Source: Rossellomorea arthrocnemi (GTDB taxonomy: Bacteria; Bacillota; Bacilli; Bacillales; Bacillaceae_B). Taken from it: DNA of 64,000 bases. This document shows, piece by piece, positions 8,628 through 17,788 of this stretch; the stretch's first letter is position 1, and each line of letters opens with the position of its first letter. The position numbers and the translations under genes are program-made. The stretch lies in the NCBI RefSeq assembly GCF_904424705.1, contig NZ_CAJGBF010000002.1, positions 310,001-374,000 on the forward strand, read 5' to 3'. A model generated the notes under the pieces. That model was not told the origin of the DNA. It did not search any database and saw only the letters and a list, made by a program, of their open reading frames with translations.

Positions 8628-9578
8628 TTACTTTAGTTCTTCTAATTTTGATAAATCTTCCTCATAAACACTATCTTCTAATTTCACATATCCAACAGCC
8701 TCTGCCATTTCACCAGCATTTTCAAGAGTGTATTTCATATAATCGTAAGCTGCTTCGTTGTCTTTCATTGAATCATTTTTTGCATAAACGAATAGTGGAC
8801 GAGATAGTGGAGTGTACTCCCCGCTTTCAATTGTTTCATTATTCGGATCCACTCCGCCAACTTTCACTGCCTTAAGTTGATCTTTATTTTCAAGATAGTA
8901 CGCATATCCGAAGAAACCGATTGCGTTTTTATCACCTGTTACCCCTTGAACAAGTACATTATCATCTTCAGAAAGCTGAATGTTCTTCTTAACCATGTCT
9001 TGTTCTTCAAGGATTACTTCGTCAAAATAATCAAATGTACCAGAATCAGTCCCAGGAGCGTAAAATTTCACTTCTTCGTCCGGCCATTCAGGATTGATAT
9101 CAGACCATTTCTTAGTTGTTCCATCTTCGATAAATAATTTCTTAAGGTCTTCAACTGTCATATCTTCTGCCCAGTCGTTTTCTTTATTTAAAACTACAGT
9201 CAAACCATCATTTGCAATTTTAAATTCAGTGTAATCAATTCCAGCTTCCTCTAGCTTTTGTTTTTCTTCGTCCTTAATTGGGCGAGAGGCGTTAGAAAGA
9301 TCCGTTTCACCTGCGATGAATTTTTCGAATCCTCCTCCTGTACCGGATACCCCGATGGAAACTTTAACATCTGCTTGTGTGGCAGCATACTCTTCGTTAA
9401 CAGCTTCTGCGATAGGAGCTACTGTAGAAGATCCGTCAATTTTAACGTTGCCAGATAGTTGTTCTGTTTTTTCTCCGTCTGAACCTGATCCACTTTCAGC
9501 TCCAGTTGATCCACATGCTCCTAATAGAAGAGCTGATCCGATCATTGCTGACATTGCTAGATACTTAAAGTTTTTCAT
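8628..9578 (-). CDS. pstS: Phosphate-binding lipoprotein PstS
   Basis: The extracellular phosphate-binding protein that delivers phosphate to PstCAB. A lipoprotein signal peptide is clear: KNFKYLA start, hydrophobic core, and lipobox LLGAC with the lipidated Cys22. A serine/glycine-rich linker follows. Phosphate-binding loops are seen as IDGSSTVAPI near residue 50, GVSGTGGGFEKF near 80 and SNASRPI near 97. Length (316) fits the family. It is the first gene of the operon, directly downstream of the PhoP box, with a hairpin after it. Confidence 0.97.
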   Translation of the reverse strand: MKNFKYLAMSAMIGSALLLGACGSTGAESGSGSDGEKTEQLSGNVKIDGSSTVAPIAEAVNEEYAATQADVKVSIGVSGTGGGFEKFIAGETDLSNASRPIKDEEKQKLEEAGIDYTEFKIANDGLTVVLNKENDWAEDMTVEDLKKLFIEDGTTKKWSDINPEWPDEEVKFYAPGTDSGTFDYFDEVILEEQDMVKKNIQLSEDDNVLVQGVTGDKNAIGFFGYAYYLENKDQLKAVKVGGVDPNNETIESGEYTPLSRPLFVYAKNDSMKDNEAAYDYMKYTLENAGEMAEAVGYVKLEDSVYEEDLSKLEELK

Positions 9579-9628
9579 TCCTAAATTCCCCCTAAGAAAC
9601 TTGGTTGTTTTGTCCTACGAGTACTAGA

Positions 9629-9679
9629 TTAATAGATGAGTGTTAATGGTGTTTTAATCGTTTGTAAAGGTTTTGTAAA
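9629..9679 (-). promoter_or_regulatory. PhoP-dependent promoter of the pst operon (Pho box)
   Basis: Reading the minus strand, four TTNACA-like hexamers recur with an exact 11-base period: TTTACA (9674-9679), TTTACA (9663-9668), TTAAAA (9652-9657) and TTAACA (9641-9646). This is the known B. subtilis PhoP box arrangement. A TATTAA -10-like element follows at 9629-9634. It indicates PhoPR induction under phosphate starvation. Confidence 0.9.
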
Positions 9680-9826
9680 TTCGACATTTTTCTTCATGAG
9701 CCCCTCGGTTATAAAAGCCTAAGATCCCCATTAACACTAGTTTTGTTTAAGGAATAATGGATTAAGTTCCACCTTTCATTTCTCCTTGCATTTCAAAAAG
9801 GCGTTCAAATCCCTACCGTTGTATAC

Positions 9827-9866
9827 AAAAAAACTGGTTTACGGACCAAATTATCCATAAACCAGC
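9827..9866 (-). terminator. Terminator of pbpA
   Basis: On the minus strand a 12 bp stem, CTGGTTTATGGA/TCCGTAAACCAG, with an eight-base loop is followed by seven T, ten bases after the pbpA stop. The bases 9680-9826 between it and the Pho box hold nothing I can recognise. Confidence 0.9.
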
Positions 9867-9875
9867 TTTTCTCAT

Positions 9876-12047
9876 TTAGTTATTCTGTTCCCTTTCCTTT
9901 TGCATTTGCTCTTCTGCTTCTTCAGCATTTTCCACTTTCTTATTTACTGACGTGGGATCTTTCACTTCTTCCGCGCGTTTCTTCTTTAATTCAAAGTACT
10001 TATCCATCACTCGTTTTGAGATGTATTTATTCACGTAAGGATCCGCTACACCGCTTGCCTGGATATGAGATGCAGGTACCAGCGTAGCATATGCCACCTC
10101 AGGGTTGTCAAAAGGTGCGTATCCAATCAACGTGGTGTTATAGCTCAATTCCCCGTCAACATAAGTCTCGGCTGTACCGGATTTACCCGCCGCATTATAT
10201 GGTGCGTCATGAAATAAGTAACCCGTTCCTTCAGGGTTATGGTAAACGCGATAGAAACCTTTTTGGACATGTTCGATCTGTGCCTGCGAGGCATCGATGC
10301 GATTCAGTACATTCGTCTCTTTCTCGAACAGGATGGGACCAAGACTATCCTGTTCGTTGGTTGGTTCTCTTATTTCCTTCATAATATGAGGCTGAACACG
10401 ATAACCATCATTGGCGATAGTAGAAACATATTGTGCCAACTGCATGGTTGTGTACGTATCGAATTGCCCAATCGCCAAATCGAGTAAGAAACCAGGGTCT
10501 GTCTTGGTTCCTGTAAGCCCGGCAGATTCACCAGGTAAGTCGATACCTGTCGGGACACCTAAACCAAATTGAGCGTAGTGATTTCTAAAGATATCAAATG
10601 CTTCAGGGTTATTCACAATCGGCTCATTCGGTACATACCGGCCGCCGGCAATTTTCAGGGCTACCTTCCACATGTATGCGTTGGAGGACTTCTCTAGTGC
10701 ATACAAATCGGTCATGGGAATTTGCTGATATTTATTGAACCATGATGTTTTCGGTTTGGTCCCTTTGATTCTTAACGGTTCATCAATCAAAACTTCTCCC
10801 GGCGTTAGTTTCCCTGTCATATACCCCGTTAATACGGTTGCACCTTTTACCACAGAACCTACTTCATAAGAAGAAGTAAAGGTTCCAAGTGCAGCATCAC
10901 GCATCTCATATTTGCCGGTTTCAGGATTCTTTACGTATTGTTTTCCCGCCATTGCCAGAATTTCTCCTGTATTCGGGTCAATCATCACAACAAACGCACG
11001 ATCAAGATTCGGTGATTCATTCCGATTGACAATCTGCTTACTTAATTCTTCTTCAATGATTTTTTCAATTTCACGTTGGAGTTCCATGTCAATCGTAAGG
11101 ACGATATCTTTGCCTCGCTGACCTTGTTGAACAAGGACGGATTCCAGCACACTTCCGCCTTTAGTCACGTTTTTGATTTGTTCTTTCTGCCCTTGGAGCA
11201 CATCTTCATATTCTAGTTCAACATAGCTTTTACCTACACGATCATTCCGGTTGTAGTCCTGAGCTAAATAGGAGTCTACCAGATTCTTTGGTAATCCTTC
11301 CCTTGATGAAGACACGTTTCCTAATATAGTTCGTAACGTATCATCAAATACGTATGAACGCTTCCAGTCTGTTGTGGTGTTGACACCGGGAAGCTCACTT
11401 AGATGCTCGCTGACCGTTGCGAACTCCTGGGGTGTGACCCCTTCATTCTTTACAATCTGTGGATTCAATGCATAGCCACTGGAAAATTCCCGGTAGATGG
11501 CGATGATCTCCAAGTCTTTTTCAGTGAGCGCCGAAAGTTCTTTCTCGGTAATACGGTCCAATCTCATTTGATATACCTTTTTATTCACGTCATCTTCAGA
11601 CAATTCTTCATTATTTTGAAGTTTTTTGATTTCCTCGACCGAAACTTTTGCTTCTGCTTCTTCTTTATGATTGATTAGCCAATAATCTTTCTTATCCCTC
11701 TCTGTCACATCTTCTGTGTCCTTTTCGATGTACTCAGAAAGCTTGGACGCGACCTCGATCATTTCCTCAATCTGCGTATTGTTTGCCCGTGTATACGTAA
11801 TCGCATTCAGAGGAACATTATCAACGATCACATTTCCATAACGGTCATACATCTTCCCTCGGGGCACTCCTGTATTGACCACCACATCCTCTGTTCTCTC
11901 CACTTCTTTCTTATAGCTCTCCCCATTCACAATCTGAACAAGTCCAAGTCTAAGAACAAGAAGAGAAAATAATAAGAACACGGCAAAAAACAGCAAATTC
12001 ATCCTAACGGGAACATGCGTCTTTCTTTTTCTCTTATTTTTTTTCAA
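9876..12047 (-). CDS. pbpA: Class B penicillin-binding protein PbpA (peptidoglycan transpeptidase)
   Basis: A 723-residue membrane-anchored transpeptidase that cross-links peptidoglycan during side-wall growth. It has a basic N-terminus, one membrane helix at about 17-38, a dimerisation domain (VPRGKMYDRYGN at 61-72), and a C-terminal transpeptidase domain with SVVK at 398-401 (nucleophile Ser398), SSN at 454-456 and KSGT at 622-625. The long insertion at about 100-180 is typical of the Bacillus PbpA/PbpH group. The tail is highly charged. The start is TTG at 12047 with GGAAGGG upstream. Position between yqgE and pst matches B. subtilis pbpA. Confidence 0.95.
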   Translation of the reverse strand: MKKNKRKRKTHVPVRMNLLFFAVFLLFSLLVLRLGLVQIVNGESYKKEVERTEDVVVNTGVPRGKMYDRYGNVIVDNVPLNAITYTRANNTQIEEMIEVASKLSEYIEKDTEDVTERDKKDYWLINHKEEAEAKVSVEEIKKLQNNEELSEDDVNKKVYQMRLDRITEKELSALTEKDLEIIAIYREFSSGYALNPQIVKNEGVTPQEFATVSEHLSELPGVNTTTDWKRSYVFDDTLRTILGNVSSSREGLPKNLVDSYLAQDYNRNDRVGKSYVELEYEDVLQGQKEQIKNVTKGGSVLESVLVQQGQRGKDIVLTIDMELQREIEKIIEEELSKQIVNRNESPNLDRAFVVMIDPNTGEILAMAGKQYVKNPETGKYEMRDAALGTFTSSYEVGSVVKGATVLTGYMTGKLTPGEVLIDEPLRIKGTKPKTSWFNKYQQIPMTDLYALEKSSNAYMWKVALKIAGGRYVPNEPIVNNPEAFDIFRNHYAQFGLGVPTGIDLPGESAGLTGTKTDPGFLLDLAIGQFDTYTTMQLAQYVSTIANDGYRVQPHIMKEIREPTNEQDSLGPILFEKETNVLNRIDASQAQIEHVQKGFYRVYHNPEGTGYLFHDAPYNAAGKSGTAETYVDGELSYNTTLIGYAPFDNPEVAYATLVPASHIQASGVADPYVNKYISKRVMDKYFELKKKRAEEVKDPTSVNKKVENAEEAEEQMQKEREQNN

Positions 12048-12193
12048 GTCTTCCAGCCCTTCCTCTATGTAAAAATTTCTATCTCTTTATGCTCTGTTAC
12101 CTTCTTACTTGATTGGACAGCATTGTAAGTAGTCAACAGAATCATTTTTTCTTCTATCCTTATTTTATAGAAATCTTCAGGGATTATCTAGCC

Positions 12194-12231
12194 AAAAGCA
12201 AAGAGAGGAAATCTTTCCCTCTCTTTGCTTT
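12194..12231 (-). terminator. Terminator after yqgE
   Basis: A 14 bp stem AAAGCAAAGAGAGG/CCTCTCTTTGCTTT, loop of nine, placed directly after the MFS gene stop; the T-run is short (four). Confidence 0.8.
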
Positions 12232-12238
12232 AAGTTCC

Positions 12239-13453
12239 TTATAGGGGTAGAACGACTTTCCGTACAAATAAATAAATCAAGGTGTGTCCTGCCCCCAGCA
12301 TCAAAAGAAGGATGGGGATGCTTTCTTCTTGATTAAAAAAGGTCACGGCTACAATGAACGCAAGAACCGAGACGATCCTTCCCATGTTCAAGAATATTTC
12401 CCTTACGACAATGTACTCGATCCTCATTTCAGCAGCGTTCCAGCCCGTTCCTATCACATCGTAGGTCATAGAGATATAAGGGACTAACAAGATGGGATAG
12501 GCAATGGCAATAACGCCTGCATAAAGCAATAATTTTGTATACGTTACATCAAATACAATCAGGAATATGGCCAAGTAGAGAAGGACCCCACCTAAAAGAA
12601 TCGCACGCTTTCTCAAGTTTTTCTTTATGACTCTCGAAGCAACATAGTAGCCGACAAAGGCGATACCTGAGTTAATCAAGCCGAACGTCCCGATGGCAAA
12701 TTCACTTCCTGTACTGATGAACACAAACACAGAAATGATAAAGATGAATGTGCCTTCCCTCAGCCCCTGAAAGAAGTGAGCATTTGTGATGAGCCGCCAA
12801 TTGTGATTGTGTTTTCTTTCCTCCAGGATCCTAAGAAAAAGATAGCGTCCGGATGCAGGTCTCCTCTTGAGGAAGAAGCTCATGATAACCGCAATGGAAA
12901 ACAGGAAAAGGGAAATTCCGAATACAATGGTATAGCCCTGAAAGGAAGCAAACCGTGAAATGATGAAGCCGGCGAGGATTGGTCCAATCATTCCTCCGGC
13001 TGAAGTCAGCGTACCAAGGAAGCCATTGAAGAAATCTCTCGTTTCGGGTTCGGTAATTTCAAAGGTCAACACATTGAAGGCCAGCCAATAGAAACCATAC
13101 CCAATCCCAAGTAGAGCTCCCAGTACGACAAGATAATCTTCTGCCGATTCTCCGAATCCCAATACGGATATGTAAAAGAGAGCCAAAAAAATAACACCGA
13201 AGCGTAATACAATCACCCGGTCCACTTTCTTTGCCAACCTTCCAGCTAAAATAAATGTCAGGGGCTGAAAGATGACAACAGTTAAATTATAGACACCCAA
13301 ATCAATGAATTCACCTGACTGTTTCCATAAGTATATGTTCACAAATGTGTTTGAGAGGGCAATACTCAAGGAGTATAACCCCCCGATCAACAGGAGCAAA
13401 GTCAGATCTTTCGTTAAATCAATGTCACCTAATATCTTTTTAAAGCTGCTCAT
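12239..13453 (-). CDS. yqgE: MFS transporter YqgE
   Basis: A 404-residue integral membrane protein with about 12 hydrophobic segments and the MFS motif A-like loop GRLAKKVDRVIVLRFG after helix 2. Substrate is unknown. GGGGAG precedes the ATG at good spacing. Its place between pbpA and sodA is the same as B. subtilis yqgE, which is the main reason for the symbol. It has its own terminator and no obvious operon partner. Confidence 0.85.
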   Translation of the reverse strand: MSSFKKILGDIDLTKDLTLLLLIGGLYSLSIALSNTFVNIYLWKQSGEFIDLGVYNLTVVIFQPLTFILAGRLAKKVDRVIVLRFGVIFLALFYISVLGFGESAEDYLVVLGALLGIGYGFYWLAFNVLTFEITEPETRDFFNGFLGTLTSAGGMIGPILAGFIISRFASFQGYTIVFGISLFLFSIAVIMSFFLKRRPASGRYLFLRILEERKHNHNWRLITNAHFFQGLREGTFIFIISVFVFISTGSEFAIGTFGLINSGIAFVGYYVASRVIKKNLRKRAILLGGVLLYLAIFLIVFDVTYTKLLLYAGVIAIAYPILLVPYISMTYDVIGTGWNAAEMRIEYIVVREIFLNMGRIVSVLAFIVAVTFFNQEESIPILLLMLGAGHTLIYLFVRKVVLPL

Positions 13454-13510
13454 GTGAAAAACTCCCCTTTAACGTACCCCTATCTTGTGAAAAAGGGAAG
13501 AAACTTATAC

Positions 13511-13544
13511 AAAAAAAAGAGAGGTTCCAGAAAGAACCTCTCTT
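13511..13544 (-). terminator. Terminator of sodA
   Basis: Ten-base perfect stem AGAGAGGTTC/GAACCTCTCT with a six-base loop and eight T, 16 bases after the sodA stop. Confidence 0.95.
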
Positions 13545-13559
13545 CTCATATTAATAAAA

Positions 13560-14168
13560 TTACTTAGAAGCAGAATAACGCTTCGCTACTTCATCCCAGT
13601 TTACAACGTTCCAGAATGAACTGATGTAATCAGGACGACGGTTTTGATAGTTCAGGTAGTAAGCATGTTCCCAAACATCAAGACCTAGTACAGGTGTTTT
13701 CCCTTCCATTAATGGACTGTCCTGGTTTGGTGTACTTGTTACTTCTAATTCACCGTTGTTTACTACAAGCCAAGCCCAGCCTGAGCCAAAGCGTGTTGCA
13801 GCAGCGTTTGCAAATTCTTCTTTAAATGAATCGAAGCTTCCGAATTTGGAAGAGATGGCATCTGCCAATTCTCCAGATGGAGCGCCTCCACCATTCGGTG
13901 ATAATACCGTCCAGAATAGAGAGTGATTAGCGTGACCGCCACCATTATTGCGAACTGCAGTACGAGCACCTTCAGGAACAGCGTCTAAGTTAGAAACAAG
14001 ATCTTCAATGGATTTGCTTAATAAATCGTCGTGTCCTTGAAGTGCATCATTTACTTTCGTCACGTATGCGTTATGGTGTTTTGTGTGATGAATGTTCATT
14101 GTTTCCTTGTCGATATGAGGTTCTAATGCATCATATGCGTAAGGTAATTGCGGTAATTCGTAAGCCAT
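13560..14168 (-). CDS. sodA: Superoxide dismutase, Mn type
   Basis: Converts superoxide to hydrogen peroxide and oxygen in the cytoplasm. At 202 residues it has the normal length. Metal ligands are visible at His27 (MNIHHTKHH), His82 ([10 protein letters not shown]), Asp164 and His168 (DVWEHAYY). The QDSPLM context around residues 149-154 and GGG near 76-78 fit the Mn enzyme of Bacillus. GGGAGG precedes the ATG. It is monocistronic, with its own terminator and a 198-base gap upstream (14169-14366) in which I see no other gene. Confidence 0.97.
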   Translation of the reverse strand: MAYELPQLPYAYDALEPHIDKETMNIHHTKHHNAYVTKVNDALQGHDDLLSKSIEDLVSNLDAVPEGARTAVRNNGGGHANHSLFWTVLSPNGGGAPSGELADAISSKFGSFDSFKEEFANAAATRFGSGWAWLVVNNGELEVTSTPNQDSPLMEGKTPVLGLDVWEHAYYLNYQNRRPDYISSFWNVVNWDEVAKRYSASK

Positions 14169-14366
14169 TATAAATTCCTCCCTATGTAAAGTTTCCTGAA
14201 TACTTATATTCAGGGCGTTTCAGTATAAGATTACCAAAACTACTATGGCTGTTCAAATATTTTGCCTTCAATCTCTTACTTTTTTCTTACAAGAATAAAA
14301 TACCCAATAATCTTATATATAATCACCGGAATTTAATGATTTTCAGGCAATGGGGCACATAATAAG

Positions 14367-14846
14367 TCAAACGACCCAAAAGAAATAAACAGCCATGATG
14401 ATTTGGATGAATCCTTTTGTCAGGACACTGGAGATAAATCCAACTACAGATCCTATCCCCACCTTCACTGCTGTTCTCAGGTTGGATCGATGTACAACCC
14501 ATTCTCCTATGATAGCTCCAAGGAATGGACCGATCAAAATTCCTATGACAGGGATGAGGAATGGGCCAACGAGCAGTCCGATGGTGCTCCCCCATATTCC
14601 AGCTTTCGTCCCGCCGAATTTTTTGACACCAATCAGATTTGCCATATAATCTGCACCAAATAAGAGAGCCACAAAGAGGATCTGCACAGTCCAGAACAAC
14701 CAGCTAAAAGGCTCAAAGCTAAAAAACACACCGTACAACAGAAAGCTCCCCACTAAAAACACGACACTTGGCAAAATCGGATAAACCAGACCAACAAATG
14801 ATAAAATCATGAGTACGATGATGATACTCCAATATACGATTTCCAA
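14367..14846 (-). CDS. yqgC: DUF456 membrane protein YqgC
   Basis: A 159-residue membrane protein with two hydrophobic halves rich in glycine (GIWGSTIGLLVGPFLIP, GILIGPFLGAIIGEW), the hallmark of DUF456. Function is unknown. The start is placed at TTG 14846 because AAAGGGGGG lies nine bases upstream; the longer frame to 14894 would include this ribosome site inside the coding region. Position next to sodA matches B. subtilis yqgC. Confidence 0.85.
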   Translation of the reverse strand: MEIVYWSIIIVLMILSFVGLVYPILPSVVFLVGSFLLYGVFFSFEPFSWLFWTVQILFVALLFGADYMANLIGVKKFGGTKAGIWGSTIGLLVGPFLIPVIGILIGPFLGAIIGEWVVHRSNLRTAVKVGIGSVVGFISSVLTKGFIQIIMAVYFFWVV

Positions 14847-14871
14847 GTTCCAACACCCCCCTTTGTGTATT

Positions 14872-14910
14872 AAAAAAACTGACCCCTTTGACAAATTTCA
14901 ATGGGGTCAG
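14872..14910 (-). terminator. Terminator of the Na/Pi cotransporter gene
   Basis: Stem CTGACCCC/GGGGTCAG extended by TTGA/TCAA after a mismatch, followed by seven T on the minus strand, just after the stop at 14921. Confidence 0.9.
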
Positions 14911-14920
14911 GGAGAAAACC

Positions 14921-16549
14921 TTATTCTACTCCCAATACTGCTTCTGCAATATTGACGGCATGGTCTCCAATACGCTCTAAATTACTGATGATATCTACGT
15001 ATACGATACCTGCTTGTCCCGAACATTTCCCTTCGTTCATACGCAGGATATGTTGTTTACGCAGCTTCCGTTCCATTTTATCGATCTGATCTTCTTTCTC
15101 AGCCACTTCTCTTGCAATGTCAGTGTCGTTCAAGTCTAATGACTTGATCGCTTTTTCCACTGTTTCAATTGTCAGATTGAACATGGTTTCAAGATCGGAC
15201 ATGGCATCATCAGTGATTTTCACTTTGTTGGCTTGTTGGTATTCGATTAATTCAACAATGTTTTCAAAATGATCCCCGACGCGCTCAATATCCCGAACTG
15301 TATCCATCAGAATCGAATGACGCTCAGATTCAGATTCTGAAAGGGAAGCAGATGATAAATCAACGAGATAGTTCGTGATCTTCTTATCAAGATTGTTGAT
15401 GGCACCCTCTATTTGATAAGCTGCTTCTGAGTTTTTTGAGCTCTTGGTCTTTAAGAATTCGTTTGTTTCCTCTAAGCCTTTAACGGCAAATGTCCCCATG
15501 CGTAGAACTTCTTCTTTTGCCTGACCTAAAGCAATGGATGGAGACTGTTCGATGAACATTGGATCCAAATGCTTAGAATTATAATCAACAAGAGAGTCCT
15601 GTCCTGGAATTAATTTGGTTACAATTACCGCTAATATGGCAATGAACGGAAATTGAATGATGGTATTCGTTATATTAAAAGTTCCATGAGCGAATGCAAT
15701 GGTCATTGGCTCATTCAGATTGAATGTAGATTGTAGGAATACTACAAATTTCGAGAAAAACGGCAATATAATTAAGAATACTGTTGTTCCGATTAAGTTA
15801 AAAAGTACATGTACCGCCGCAGCACGTCTTGCCGCTACGGATGCACCAAGTGCTGCCAGCACAGCAGTAATGGTTGTACCGATGTTATCTCCGAATAATA
15901 TAGGTAATCCGGCTTGTAAATCAACCAGGTTGGAACTGTACAGCTCCTGGAGGATACCGATCGTGGCAGAAGAACTTTGTACAATGACGGTAAATAAAGT
16001 CCCGACCACCACTCCAAGAAGTGGATTATCACTCATGCTAACGGTCAAATCATGGAATGCTTCCAATGAGCGTAAAGGTTTCATTCCTCCACCCATTAGT
16101 TCCAATCCATAGAATAAGGCACCAAATCCAAAGATCATTTGCCCGAGGTTATGGATTTTTTTATTCTTGAAGAAGAATAACATAACAGTACCAACGGCAA
16201 TAATCGGCAGTGCATATTCTCCAATATCAACCCCAATGATAAATGCTGTTACCGTAGTACCGATATTAGCACCCATGATGACACCGATTGCCTGTCTAAG
16301 GGTCATGAAACCGGCACTTACCAGCCCGACAACGATAACTGTCGTACCACTACTTGACTGAATCAGGACCGTTACAAAGATACCCGCCAATACTCCCATA
16401 AATGGATTGGTCGTGAACTTGTCAAGGATTTCCTTCAGGCGTTCACCGGCAGACTTTTGAAGGCCGTCCCCCATATACTTTATCCCAAAGAGGAAAATAC
16501 CCAGTCCTCCAAAGAACTGAAACAACATTTCTTGCCAATTTAATTCCAT
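14921..16549 (-). CDS. Na/Pi cotransporter family protein with C-terminal PhoU domain
   Basis: A 542-residue protein with two Na/Pi-cotransporter repeats in the membrane part (about 1-310), each with the QSSS motif: VLIQSSSGTTVIVVGL and VIVQSSSATIGIL, plus GANIGTT and GDNIGTT. The C-terminal part (about 345-542) is a helical PhoU-like domain with DIERVGDHFENI and SNLERIGDHAVNIAE. It likely imports phosphate with sodium and senses phosphate state. ATG at 16549 is chosen because AGGGG lies eight bases upstream; the frame is open a little further. It is monocistronic, and separate from the Pst operon. Confidence 0.9.
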   Translation of the reverse strand: MELNWQEMLFQFFGGLGIFLFGIKYMGDGLQKSAGERLKEILDKFTTNPFMGVLAGIFVTVLIQSSSGTTVIVVGLVSAGFMTLRQAIGVIMGANIGTTVTAFIIGVDIGEYALPIIAVGTVMLFFFKNKKIHNLGQMIFGFGALFYGLELMGGGMKPLRSLEAFHDLTVSMSDNPLLGVVVGTLFTVIVQSSSATIGILQELYSSNLVDLQAGLPILFGDNIGTTITAVLAALGASVAARRAAAVHVLFNLIGTTVFLIILPFFSKFVVFLQSTFNLNEPMTIAFAHGTFNITNTIIQFPFIAILAVIVTKLIPGQDSLVDYNSKHLDPMFIEQSPSIALGQAKEEVLRMGTFAVKGLEETNEFLKTKSSKNSEAAYQIEGAINNLDKKITNYLVDLSSASLSESESERHSILMDTVRDIERVGDHFENIVELIEYQQANKVKITDDAMSDLETMFNLTIETVEKAIKSLDLNDTDIAREVAEKEDQIDKMERKLRKQHILRMNEGKCSGQAGIVYVDIISNLERIGDHAVNIAEAVLGVE

Positions 16550-16792
16550 CTTTTCAACCCCTACATATATTTTCGACATTAAATAACAAAAACCCCATAT
16601 CATTTTTAATATATAACGGAGCTTACGTAAATACTTTTTGCTCTAAATTTACAATAGGTTAATAAAAGTATACTTATGTTACATTTTCATTACAAAATAG
16701 ATTGATTATAAATTAATTCCGGATCTTTACTTGATGATGCAGGTAGACAAGCATAAAATAGATAGGGCATGTGTGAAAGGAGAAAAAACTAA

Positions 16793-17566
16793 ATGAATGT
16801 ATTTCAGCAGTTGTATAAAAGTATCTATTCCCCAAAAGATATTGCAAAATTCCGTTTCCAGGGAATTGGTAAAACGATTCGTTTCATTTTTCTGCTCGCC
16901 CTTATTTCGATCCTCCCTGTAGTATGGCAATTCTTATCGTTCACTACCGGGGCACTTGATACATTAAGGGAATCTGTGGAAAAAGAACTTCCATCCTTTA
17001 CAATTGAAGACGGTATGCTATCTTCCGATAAGGCAACACCCGTTACCCTTGAAAAAGAAGGTATGAACATCATCCTTGATGGTACTGGACAAATGAAAGA
17101 AAGAAATTTAGATAAGAATGAAAATACGATTGCTTTCCTTAAAAAGGATTTCGTCGTTATTAGCCAAGGCCACGTACAATCTTCATCTTATTCGTTGTTT
17201 GGTGGTACCGCTGTTACAAAAAATGAATTACTCAGCATCCTGGATTCTCTTAAGGATCTAAAATGGATACTGATTCCCGTGGCATTATCCATTCTTTACC
17301 TGTTCACCTCGGGGATGACATTCTTGAAAATAACCATTTTTGCCATTATTGGTATTACGTTCGCGAATGTCCTTAAGCGAAATCTACAATACCGTCAGAG
17401 CTTTCGAATCACTGCATATTCAGCTACTGTCTCTACACTGTTTTTTACCCTGATGGAACTATTGCAAACCAGGATACCTGCTGCTCCAATTTTAGACTGG
17501 TTTGTCATAACTGTGATTCTTTATTTAGTCGTAAAAGAAATCCCTCAAAGGAAAATACGCCATTAG
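16793..17566 (+). CDS. yqgB: DUF1189 membrane protein YqgB
   Basis: A 257-residue protein of the DUF1189 family: N-terminal FQQLYKSIYSPKDIAKFR, one helix at about 28-48, a soluble extracellular section of about 110 residues, then four hydrophobic segments. Function is unknown. GGAG precedes the ATG. It diverges from the Na/Pi cotransporter across a 243-base AT-rich gap (16550-16792) that should hold both promoters. It ends three bases before a terminator-like repeat. Confidence 0.85.
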   Translation: MNVFQQLYKSIYSPKDIAKFRFQGIGKTIRFIFLLALISILPVVWQFLSFTTGALDTLRESVEKELPSFTIEDGMLSSDKATPVTLEKEGMNIILDGTGQMKERNLDKNENTIAFLKKDFVVISQGHVQSSSYSLFGGTAVTKNELLSILDSLKDLKWILIPVALSILYLFTSGMTFLKITIFAIIGITFANVLKRNLQYRQSFRITAYSATVSTLFFTLMELLQTRIPAAPILDWFVITVILYLVVKEIPQRKIRH

Positions 17567-17569
17567 TAA

Positions 17570-17663
17570 AAGGCTGGAACAAAAGTGTTTTAGTCAAATA
17601 AAAATCCGAACGATTACTCGAAATTCTTTTAGGAAAATCGAAATCGTTCGGATTTTTATTAAT
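17570..17663 (+). repeat. Terminator-like dispersed repeat, copy 1
   Basis: Conserved leader AGGCTGGAACAAAAGTGTTT then a long-armed hairpin (AAAATCCGAACGATT at 17601-17615 with AATCGTTCGGATTTT at 17642-17656). The same leader and nearly the same arms occur in inverted orientation at 59983-60077, and a variant at 22248-22327. It directly follows the yqgB stop and probably acts as its terminator. The rest of the gap to 17788 shows nothing. Confidence 0.8.
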
Positions 17664-17788
17664 AAAGAATTAGAAGATATTCAATGGTACACCCTGAACA
17701 CTAAAGTATAAATTTTCTGCTCAATTGGCTTAATCGGGTAGAAACGGTTAAAAGTTGTTCTCCTGCAACATAAAGGGAGTGTAATGAT

